Source: Clostridia bacterium (GTDB taxonomy: Bacteria > Bacillota > Clostridia > UBA1381). From it: a stretch of 6,078 nt of DNA. The stretch is from positions 1 to 6,078 of the forward strand of contig CAADSR010000287.1 in the NCBI GenBank assembly GCA_900751685.1. Direction: 5' to 3'. Of this stretch, positions 1 to 5,497 are shown piece after piece. A program made the translations under genes and the position numbers. The notes beneath the pieces are model-generated. The model had not been told where the DNA came from, did not search any database, and was given only the letters and a program-made list of their open reading frames with translations. Position 1 is the first letter of the stretch, and each line of letters begins with the position of its first letter.

Positions 1-466
1 CATATAGATCCGCCAATCCGGCCGGGCCGATGCAGGCCATAGACCCGTCTCCGGCTTCTACTGCTTTTGCTGCTGCCGCTGTAGAGTCAGAAAAGGTGAT
101 CTTGACATGTTCAAATTCACGGTTTAACAGGCGGGAGCATTGCCCGATGGGCTGGGGATGGGAGGTGATTTCTTGAACCTGCTCTTTTTTTGCCCCCTTT
201 TTGACCAAAAGGTTTTCCCGCACTTTAAGGATGTATTCTGCAACAATATAGACCTCTGATTCCAACGCAAGGGTATCCAAAGTAACATTTACACTACCCT
301 CAATAGAGTTTTCAATGGGGATGATCGCCTGCTGGAGCGACCCGTCGTCCACTGCGCGGATCAGGGAATAAATCGTGGGATATTCCGCCATTGGCTTTTT
401 GCCACCGGTATATTCTAATGCGGCCTGATGGGAAAAGGTCCCCGATGGTCCCAGATAGCCGATCAT
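1..466 (-). CDS. pheA: Prephenate dehydratase, monofunctional (3' end outside window)
   Basis: Cytoplasmic enzyme that decarboxylates and dehydrates prephenate to phenylpyruvate, the committed step to phenylalanine. The 155 visible residues begin MIGYLGPSGTFSHQAA, the typical start of the dehydratase domain. Then come PIENSIEGSVN (about 50-60), SHPQPIGQC (102-110) and the DSTAAAAKAV segment (127-136), which carries the conserved Ser-Thr pair of the active site. It ends in ACIGPAGLADLY at the window edge. The family is usually about 270-280 residues, so the missing part should include the rest of the second lobe and the C-terminal ACT domain that binds phenylalanine. There is no N-terminal chorismate mutase domain, so this is not the bifunctional P-protein. 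The ATG at 466-464 overlaps the aroF stop (ATGA). The only upstream purine run is a weak GTGGG, so translation probably depends on coupling to aroF. The function call is very secure; the ACT domain is inferred. Confidence 0.96.
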   Translation of the reverse strand, partial: MIGYLGPSGTFSHQAALEYTGGKKPMAEYPTIYSLIRAVDDGSLQQAIIPIENSIEGSVNVTLDTLALESEVYIVAEYILKVRENLLVKKGAKKEQVQEITSHPQPIGQCSRLLNREFEHVKITFSDSTAAAAKAVEAGDGSMACIGPAGLADLY

Positions 467-1479
467 AAGGTTTTACCCACTGCTTCTGCGATCGGGCGCA
501 GCTCCTGCATCAATTCTGCAAAGTTTGCCGGGGTCAGGGATTGTTCCCCGTCAGACGCTGCTTTTTCAGGGCAGTTGTGCACCTCGATCATCAGGCCGTC
601 TGCTCCAGCTGCGACCGCACCCTTTGCCAGCGCCGGCACATACTTGTAGGTCCCTGCCGCATGGCTCGGGTCTGCAATGATCGGCAGATGGGATAATTCC
701 TTGCTGACCGGGATCGCGCTTAAGTCAAAGGTATTGCGTGTCGCGGTTTCGTAAGTACGGATCCCGCGCTCGCATAAGATAACATTTTCGTTGCCTTCTG
801 ACATGATGTATTCCGCTGCCATCAGCCATTCTTCCATCGTGCATGCAAGGCCGCGCTTGAGCAGAATCGGCTTGTTGTATTTGCCGACCTCCCGTAGAAG
901 CTTAAAGTTTTGCATGTTTCTGGCGCCGATCTGCATCACATCTGCGTATTGTGCAACAAGCTCTACATCACGGGTGTCCAGAACCTCAGTACAAATTGGC
1001 ATATTCAATTCCCGGCCGGCGTTGTACATGATTTTAAGGCCGTCCCCTTCTAAGCCCTGGAAAGAGTATGGGGAGGAACGGGGTTTGAAAGCCCCGCCGC
1101 GCAGGACGTTTGCGCCCGCTTCTTTCACACTTTTCGCAACGCCTGTGAATTGCTCCTGGCTCTCGATCGCACAAGGGCCTGCAAATACGGCAAGCGTTTT
1201 GCCGCCTACGCTCACGCCATGCCCTAGCTCGATAACAGAAGGGTCTTTTTTTAGCTCCTTGCTGGCAAGTTTATACGGCTTCATGATTGGCACAACATTT
1301 TCGACGCCGTCCATCATCAGCATTTGGTTCATGCTCAGGACACGTTTGTCGCCAATTGCACCAATAATCGTTTTTTTGTCACCATAAATCGGGTGTGTTT
1401 TAAACCCGTAATCAACCAATTTTTTTTCAACTGCATCGATCTGTTTTGCGGTCGCGTCATCGCGCATAATAATGATCAT
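463..1479 (-). CDS. aroF: 3-deoxy-7-phosphoheptulonate (DAHP) synthase, type I-beta, with N-terminal regulatory domain
   Basis: Condenses phosphoenolpyruvate and erythrose 4-phosphate to DAHP, the entry step of the shikimate pathway. The 338-residue product equals my recollection of the Thermotoga maritima enzyme's length. Residues 1-70 form the small ferredoxin-like domain (MIIIMRDDATAKQID to KPYKL) that senses Tyr/Phe in relatives. The TIM barrel follows with AGPCAIES (100-107), LRGGAFKPRSSPYSFQG (126-142), IGARNMQN (184-191), LLKRG (206-210), CERGIRTYE (236-244), DPSHAAG (270-276) and IEVHNCPEKAASDG (298-311). By alignment to that family, the metal ligands are Cys103, His273, Glu299 and Asp310, all present. 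The reading frame stays open upstream to 1560, but those 27 codons overlap the likely promoter. The ATG at 1479 restores the family N-terminus and follows an AAGTGG purine run. It is first in an operon with pheA, which starts inside its stop codon. No fused chorismate mutase is present. Confidence 0.96.
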   Translation of the reverse strand: MIIIMRDDATAKQIDAVEKKLVDYGFKTHPIYGDKKTIIGAIGDKRVLSMNQMLMMDGVENVVPIMKPYKLASKELKKDPSVIELGHGVSVGGKTLAVFAGPCAIESQEQFTGVAKSVKEAGANVLRGGAFKPRSSPYSFQGLEGDGLKIMYNAGRELNMPICTEVLDTRDVELVAQYADVMQIGARNMQNFKLLREVGKYNKPILLKRGLACTMEEWLMAAEYIMSEGNENVILCERGIRTYETATRNTFDLSAIPVSKELSHLPIIADPSHAAGTYKYVPALAKGAVAAGADGLMIEVHNCPEKAASDGEQSLTPANFAELMQELRPIAEAVGKTL

Positions 1480-1519
1480 AATAGTTCCACTTCTTTCTAT
1501 ATATAAGTTTCCGATTTTC

Positions 1520-1548
1520 AGTATATCAAAAAAAAGGCGATTATGCAA
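1520..1548 (-). promoter_or_regulatory. Putative sigma-A promoter for aroF-pheA
   Basis: On the minus strand the -35 is TTGCAT (1548-1543), the spacer is 17 bases and the -10 is TATACT (1525-1520). TGA immediately precedes the -10, giving the TGn extended -10 element, which may compensate for the poor -35. The expected transcription start is near 1513, leaving a leader of about 34 nt before the aroF ATG at 1479. That is too short for a T-box or other aptamer-plus-terminator attenuator. It also excludes the in-frame upstream start at 1560. Called by eye from consensus and spacing only. Confidence 0.6.
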
Positions 1549-1610
1549 GGTATTTGACAAGAAATTTAGACCAGGGAAGGGGGGAATGTATGGAATTTTT
1601 CAAATTGATA

Positions 1611-1639
1611 TTGCTATTTTGAACGATCCGGCGTATAAT
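1611..1639 (+). promoter_or_regulatory. Putative sigma-A promoter for purF-thiD
   Basis: A perfect -10 TATAAT lies at 1634-1639, 17 bases downstream of TTGCTA at 1611-1616 (4 of 6 to the -35 consensus). A transcription start near 1646 would give a leader of about 86 nt before the purF ATG. A short AT-rich inverted repeat, AATTT-ttc-AAATT (1594-1606), sits just upstream of the -35 and could be an activator or repressor site, but it is too simple to call. I found no paired CGAA/TTCG boxes of the Bacillus PurR type. Confidence 0.7.
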
Positions 1640-1650
1640 AAAAACATATT

Positions 1651-1706
1651 GAATGAACACAACGAAGTGCATTCAGAGGTTTTTTAGTATAAAAACTTCT
1701 GGATGC
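1651..1706 (+). promoter_or_regulatory. purF leader with two mutually exclusive hairpins (possible attenuator or RNA switch)
   Basis: The long hairpin pairs 1669-1684 with 1691-1706 (16 pairs, two of them G-U wobbles, six-base loop TAGTAT). A smaller upstream hairpin pairs GAATG (1651-1655) with CATTC (1670-1674) and CAC (1658-1660) with GTG (1667-1669). Bases 1669-1674 belong to both, so the two cannot form together. A run of six T (1680-1685) follows the small hairpin after AGAGG, making it at best a poor terminator; the long hairpin has no T tract after it. Just downstream, CTCTC (1706-1710) could pair with GAGGG (1721-1725) of the purF ribosome site. The pairing is seen directly; a regulatory role is inference. 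I do not recognise a purine, ZTP, PRPP or TPP riboswitch core here. Confidence 0.4.
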
Positions 1707-1731
1707 TCTCTGACTTTATGGAGGGATTTTG

Positions 1732-3126
1732 ATGGAACAAGATCGAAGAATCGGTGAAGAATGCGGTGTGTTTGCGATTTATGACCCGGAAGGCGATTGT
1801 GCGCGCAGTACCTATTACGGGCTGTACGCCCTGCAGCACCGTGGGCAGGAAAGCTGCGGTATTGCAGTCAACCATGACCGTGATATTTCACATTATAAGG
1901 ATATGGGCCTGGTCAATGATGTTTTTACAGAAGAGATCCTTCAAAAGCTGCCGGGTACAATGGCCGTAGGCCATGTGCGCTATTCTACAACGGGTGAGAG
2001 TATGCGGGAGAATGCCCAGCCTCTGGTGCTGCGGTATGTGAAAGGGAACATTGCCCTGGCGCACAATGGGAACTTGGTCAATAAAGAAGAACTAGCAGCG
2101 GAGCTGGGCAAAACGGGAGCTATTTTCCAGACCACAACCGACACGGAGACCATTGCTTATATGATCGCGCGGGAGCGGCTGGGCAGCGGCAGTATTGAAA
2201 TGGCTGTGTCCAATGTGATGGACAAGCTGGTCGGGGCGTTTTCCCTGATCGTCATGAGCCCTCAAAAGCTGATCGCCGCCAGAGATCCCTGGGGGTTCCG
2301 TCCGCTGTGCATGGGGCGTAAGGGAGAAGCCATCGTCTTTGCTTCGGAGACCTGTGCGCTTGACAGCATCGGGGCAGAATTTGAGCGGGACTTGGAGCCT
2401 GGTGAAATTGTCGTTGTAGAAGATGGGAACGTGCGCACGATCTCCACACATCAAGAAACAAAGCCCTCTTCCATGTGTATTTTTGAATACTTGTATTTTG
2501 CCCGTCCGGATAGTGTTTTGCAGGGGCAAATGGCTCATGATTCCAGAATGCTTGCGGGACGCTATCTGGCTCAGGAGCATCCTACCCAGGCGGATGTGGT
2601 CATTGGTGTGCCGGATTCCGGCATCAGTGCGGCCATGGGATTTGCCCAGGAATCGGGCATCCCATACAGTCTTGGCTTTATTAAGAATAAATATATCGGC
2701 CGCACGTTTATCCAGCCTTCCCAGCAAATGCGTGAAAATGCGGTGCGGATCAAATTAAACGTACTCAAAAGCGCGGTCGAGGGCAAACGGGTCGTTATGG
2801 TGGATGACTCTATCGTGCGGGGGACGACTTCAAAGCGTATCGTAAGCCTTCTCCGGAAAGCGGGAGCAAAGGAAGTCCATGTGCGTTCTTCCGCGCCGCC
2901 GTTTAAATGGCCCTGCTATTTTGGGACCGATGTCCCGTCCAGGGACCAACTAGTGGCTTGTAATTACAGCATGGAGGAAATCAGGGATCTGATCGGGGCG
3001 GACAGCTTAGGCTTTTTAAGCACAGACGCTCTTTCAAAAATCATTCCCGACGCCAAATGCGGGTTTTGCAGCGGCTGTTTTACAGGGAAATATCCAGTTG
3101 AAATAACGAAAGAAAAAGAGGGATGA
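1732..3126 (+). CDS. purF: Amidophosphoribosyltransferase (glutamine PRPP amidotransferase)
   Basis: Cytoplasmic first enzyme of de novo purine synthesis: PRPP plus glutamine gives 5-phosphoribosylamine. The protein has 464 residues, normal for the family. A 10-residue propeptide (MEQDRRIGEE) precedes Cys11, the Ntn-type nucleophile exposed by self-cleavage. Glutaminase motifs follow: LQHRGQESCGIA (34-45), GHVRYSTTG (80-88), LAHNGNLVN (109-117), TDTETIAYMIA (136-146) and RDPWGFRPL (184-192). The synthase domain carries GVPDSGISAA (292-301) and the PRPP loop VVMVDDSIVRGTTS (354-367). Cys249, Cys395, Cys446 and Cys449 match the four 4Fe-4S ligands of the Bacillus-type, oxygen-labile enzyme. Cys443 is an extra cysteine close by. 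The ATG at 1732 is preceded by GGAGGG (1720-1725) at a 6-base spacing; a TTG one codon earlier would be only 3 bases from it and is less likely. It leads an operon with thiD. Confidence 0.97.
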   Translation: MEQDRRIGEECGVFAIYDPEGDCARSTYYGLYALQHRGQESCGIAVNHDRDISHYKDMGLVNDVFTEEILQKLPGTMAVGHVRYSTTGESMRENAQPLVLRYVKGNIALAHNGNLVNKEELAAELGKTGAIFQTTTDTETIAYMIARERLGSGSIEMAVSNVMDKLVGAFSLIVMSPQKLIAARDPWGFRPLCMGRKGEAIVFASETCALDSIGAEFERDLEPGEIVVVEDGNVRTISTHQETKPSSMCIFEYLYFARPDSVLQGQMAHDSRMLAGRYLAQEHPTQADVVIGVPDSGISAAMGFAQESGIPYSLGFIKNKYIGRTFIQPSQQMRENAVRIKLNVLKSAVEGKRVVMVDDSIVRGTTSKRIVSLLRKAGAKEVHVRSSAPPFKWPCYFGTDVPSRDQLVACNYSMEEIRDLIGADSLGFLSTDALSKIIPDAKCGFCSGCFTGKYPVEITKEKEG

Positions 3127-3129
3127 ATT

Positions 3130-3927
3130 ATGGTCAAAAAAGTGTTGACGATTGCAGGGTCGGACAGCTCCGGCGGGGCGGGGGTCCAGGCGGATATTAA
3201 AACGATGTCTGCACTGGGCGCATACGCTATGAGTGTGATCTGTTCTGTCACAGCACAAAATACCACTGGGGTATTTGATGTGTGCGATATTCCAGCAGCT
3301 ACCGTGGAGCGGCAGATCGATGCAGTGTTTGAAGATATCGAGGTAGATGCCGTTAAAATCGGGATGGTGTCCAGCCGGGAAATCATTGAGGTGATTGCCG
3401 CCCGGCTTTCCCATTATAAGCCTCCGGTTATCGTGGTCGACCCCGTCATGGTTTCCACCAGCGGGTCACGCTTGCTGCAGGAAGATGCAGTAGACGCTGT
3501 TAAAGCCTTGCTACTGCCGTTGGCCACCTTAGTAACGCCAAACCTGCCGGAAGCTGAAGTGTTGTGCGGACAGGAGCTCGCATCAGAGCAAGACGTAAAA
3601 GAAGCCCTGCACCAGATACATCAAATGGGCAGTGCCAATGTCTTGATTAAAGGCGGCCATGGAAAAGGGGACGCTAAGGACTATTTATTAACAGATGGAA
3701 AGATCCATTCGTTTACAGCCCCCCGGGTACAGACACGGAATACGCATGGGACAGGCTGTACCTTGTCCTCGGCGATTGCTACCTTGCTTGCCGGTGGGCA
3801 GAGCCTGCCGGATGCCGTGTCCGGCGCGAAACAATATGTGACGGGCGCCCTGCAGCATACCTTCCCGGTAGGGCATGGGCATGGCCCGGTCAATCACTTT
3901 TGGCAAGGAACGGTTCCCAAACAGTGA
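3130..3927 (+). CDS. thiD: Hydroxymethylpyrimidine/phosphomethylpyrimidine kinase
   Basis: Ribokinase-fold kinase that phosphorylates 4-amino-5-hydroxymethyl-2-methylpyrimidine (HMP) and HMP-P, giving HMP-PP for coupling to the thiazole in thiamine synthesis. The 265 residues are the usual length. Motifs are TIAGSDSSGGAGVQADIKT at the N-terminus, VTAQNTTGV (substrate side), VDAVKIGM, VVDPVMVSTSG near residue 100, VTPNLPEAEVL, LIKGGH, and NTHGTGCTLSSAIA with the anion hole and the catalytic-base region near residues 205-218. The start at 3130 lies 3 bases after the purF stop. Its ribosome site, GAGGG (3118-3122), is inside the end of purF, so the two are almost surely one transcript. Some Firmicute paralogues of this family mainly phosphorylate pyridoxal. 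The intact HMP-kinase motifs and the purF context favour ThiD, though substrate choice is inferred. No TPP riboswitch precedes it. Confidence 0.93.
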   Translation: MVKKVLTIAGSDSSGGAGVQADIKTMSALGAYAMSVICSVTAQNTTGVFDVCDIPAATVERQIDAVFEDIEVDAVKIGMVSSREIIEVIAARLSHYKPPVIVVDPVMVSTSGSRLLQEDAVDAVKALLLPLATLVTPNLPEAEVLCGQELASEQDVKEALHQIHQMGSANVLIKGGHGKGDAKDYLLTDGKIHSFTAPRVQTRNTHGTGCTLSSAIATLLAGGQSLPDAVSGAKQYVTGALQHTFPVGHGHGPVNHFWQGTVPKQ

Positions 3928-3969
3928 AAAAGCGGGGACCCCCAAAGCCTTGGGGGGCCCCGCTTTTTT
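3927..3969. terminator. Strong bidirectional rho-independent terminator
   Basis: AAAAAGCGGGG (3927-3937) and CCCCC (3939-3943) pair with GGGGG (3952-3956) and CCCCGCTTTTT (3958-3968). One A/G mismatch (3938/3957) interrupts the stem. The apical AA/TT can also pair, leaving the tetraloop AGCC. Six T end the plus strand, and the A tract at the other end gives a U tract when read on the minus strand. It begins on the last base of the thiD stop codon and ends 5 bases before the end of the converging permease gene, so it serves both transcripts. Confidence 0.95.
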
Positions 3970-3974
3970 GATGC

Positions 3975-4721
3975 TTAATTATCCCATTTAAAAAAACGTG
4001 CCGCGATGAACAGACAGATGATCCCGGTCAAAACGGAGATCAGAATAGGGAAGAGGTTTGTGTCCAGTGGCAGCCCGAGAGAAGCAGCTTTTAGTAATTT
4101 GATCCCCTGTGTGAGCGGTAGGATGCCGGCTGTCTTTTGAAGCGCATGGGGTAAAACCTCATAAGGGACGGTAGCGCCGGAAAGAAGAATCATAGGAAAA
4201 TATAAAAGGCTCGCAACGACCCCTGCAATTTTGGAATTAGGAGCGATCCCCCCTACCATTGTACCGATGCTGAACATGAAGAACAATACTAAAAAATACG
4301 CTCCGAAAAAGACCGGCCAGCTGCCCCGCAGTTCAAACCCGAAAAAGAGGGAAGCTGCCAGTGTGATCAGGAGTAAGGAAACCAACGCATAAACCAGGTA
4401 AATTGTAATCTGAACCCCCAAGAGCAAGACCGGGGAAACAGGCGTTACCTTGAGCCTTTTCAGGATATGCTTTTGGCGGTAGTCTGAAAGGACCAGTGGA
4501 AGCCCCATCACACCTCCGGCGCAGACCGCAATCGTACTTATAGCACCAAAGGACTGCTCAAAAAAAGTGTAGTCCGCTCCTTCAAAAGCAGGGGCGGAAG
4601 AGTAGATCATGCCCAGAAGGAAGACCATAGCTACCGGAAGGCATAGGGCAAAGATAACCATGTCCATCCCCCGCAGAGATAATAAAAATTCTGTTTTTAA
4701 CATTGTAAAAAATGGTCTCAT
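3975..4721 (-). CDS. ABC-2 type transporter permease
   Basis: Membrane subunit of a small ABC exporter, 248 residues, typical of the ABC-2 family. About six hydrophobic segments are visible: roughly 21-41, 57-78, 97-127, 136-160, 165-182 and 223-243. The cytoplasmic loop after the second carries YRQKHILKRLKVTPVSP (81-97), the arginine/lysine-rich coupling region typical of drug and bacteriocin-type ABC-2 permeases. The segment with PMILLSGATVPYEVLP (176-191) matches the usual region before the last large loop. It starts in the stop codon of the ATPase gene (TAATG, 1-base overlap). GGGGAGG lies 10 bases upstream of the ATG, and Met7 is an alternative start. With the adjacent ATPase it should form a homodimeric permease complex that exports a lipophilic or peptide compound. 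The substrate cannot be read from sequence. Confidence 0.92.
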   Translation of the reverse strand: MRPFFTMLKTEFLLSLRGMDMVIFALCLPVAMVFLLGMIYSSAPAFEGADYTFFEQSFGAISTIAVCAGGVMGLPLVLSDYRQKHILKRLKVTPVSPVLLLGVQITIYLVYALVSLLLITLAASLFFGFELRGSWPVFFGAYFLVLFFMFSIGTMVGGIAPNSKIAGVVASLLYFPMILLSGATVPYEVLPHALQKTAGILPLTQGIKLLKAASLGLPLDTNLFPILISVLTGIICLFIAARFFKWDN

Positions 4722-5440
4722 TATTCATTTTCCTCCCCTGAATACCAAAGATAAGCTTCTTCAAATGTGTTGTACGGGCTTGCCGCCACAGCCTGGGCGG
4801 CCGTGCCGTGAAACACCGTCCTGCCCTGTTTAAGGATCATAATTTTATCACATAATGCTTCTACCTCATCCATGAAATGGGAGGTCAGGACCAGGGTGAT
4901 GCCCTGTCTTTTAAGGGATAAAAGGTAATTCCAAACCTCCCGCCGGGCCTTTACGTCCAGACCTGTGGTCAGCTCGTCCAGAAATACCACCTCTGGGTTG
5001 GGGATCAGGGCAAGCGCAATAAATAGGCGCTGCTGCTGCCCGCCGGAAAGTTCACTGACCATTGATTTGGTTTTTTCTGACAGGCCAAAGATGGAAAGCA
5101 GGCTGGCATAATTTTTCGGGGTACGGTATAGGGAGTGGGTCAGCCGGCACAATTCTCCAACTGTGATTTTATCCTGAAATTTGGTTTGTTGAAATTGCAC
5201 CCCCACTTTTTGAAACAGCGCTTTGCGGTGCTGGAAAGGATCCAGGCCCAAAATCGATATGGCTCCGCTGTCAGGCTGTTTTGTCCCAAGAATACATTCT
5301 AATGCAGTACTTTTTCCGGCGCCGTTTGCCCCCAGCAGCCCAAATATCTCGCCGCGGGAAACGGAAAAGGTGATATTATCAACAGCGGTGACTGTTCCAT
5401 AAGCTTTCCCCAGCCCCTTGACATGGATTGTTTGTTCCAT
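4721..5440 (-). CDS. ABC transporter ATP-binding protein (drug/peptide exporter type)
   Basis: Cytoplasmic ATPase that powers the adjoining ABC-2 permease. In the 239 residues: Walker A GANGAGKST (37-45), Q-loop VQFQQTKF (81-88), signature LSGGQQQR (131-138), Walker B VVFLDE (151-156), D-loop TTGLD (158-162) and the H-loop histidine in TSHFMDE (His188). All catalytic elements are present. The usual EPTTGLD reads ELTTGLD here, a mild substitution. The short C-terminus, without an extra domain, matches single-permease exporters of the CcmA/DrrA style. The start at 5440 follows an excellent AAAGGAGG site 8 bases upstream; an in-frame ATG at 5482 has no such site and would add a non-family N-terminus. 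It lies 57 bases after the regulator gene and overlaps the permease gene by one base. The exporter class is secure, the cargo unknown. Confidence 0.95.
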   Translation of the reverse strand: MEQTIHVKGLGKAYGTVTAVDNITFSVSRGEIFGLLGANGAGKSTALECILGTKQPDSGAISILGLDPFQHRKALFQKVGVQFQQTKFQDKITVGELCRLTHSLYRTPKNYASLLSIFGLSEKTKSMVSELSGGQQQRLFIALALIPNPEVVFLDELTTGLDVKARREVWNYLLSLKRQGITLVLTSHFMDEVEALCDKIMILKQGRTVFHGTAAQAVAASPYNTFEEAYLWYSGEENE

Positions 5441-5444
5441 TGTG

Positions 5445-5453
5445 AAAACCTCC
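5445..5453 (-). promoter_or_regulatory. Strong ribosome binding site that fixes the ABC ATPase start
   Basis: On the minus strand AAAGGAGG is followed by eight bases and then the ATG at 5440-5438. It is close to a full complement of the 16S 3' end and rules out the longer in-frame start at 5482. The whole gap from the regulator stop (5498) to this ATG is 57 bases. A TATATT lies within it, but without a matching -35, so I cannot call a separate exporter promoter. Confidence 0.8.
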
Positions 5454-5497
5454 TTTGATTTAATATAGGGAGCATAACACAAAACAAAAGGGTGGTG

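Noticed and set aside
791..1387. Long open frame on the plus strand opposite aroF
   Set aside because: It is a codon-bias shadow of a clearly real gene and has no recognisable protein features.
1480..1513. T-box or leader-peptide attenuator ahead of aroF
   Set aside because: The leader from the predicted start is only about 34 nt and holds no specifier stem or terminator.
1480..1560. 27-codon N-terminal extension of the DAHP synthase frame
   Set aside because: It overlaps the probable promoter and has no family similarity. The ATG at 1479 gives the standard N-terminus and the family length.
1472..1687. 71-codon open frame across the aroF-purF intergenic region
   Set aside because: It covers both promoters and has no supporting ribosome site; its N-terminal part is antisense to the aroF leader.
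1646..1731. Known purine, ZTP, PRPP or TPP riboswitch ahead of purF
   Set aside because: None of the conserved core sequences of those classes is visible; only simple hairpins are.
2092..2727. Long open frame on the minus strand opposite purF
   Set aside because: It is antisense to conserved PurF coding sequence, with no ribosome site or domain.
5441..5482. Longer start of the ABC ATPase (ATG at 5482)
   Set aside because: The AAAGGAGG site eight bases before the ATG at 5440 and the normal family N-terminus both support the shorter protein.
5441..5497. Separate promoter for the exporter between regulator and ATPase
   Set aside because: A TATATT is present on the minus strand, but no -35 fits at 16-20 bases; readthrough from the regulator gene is as likely.
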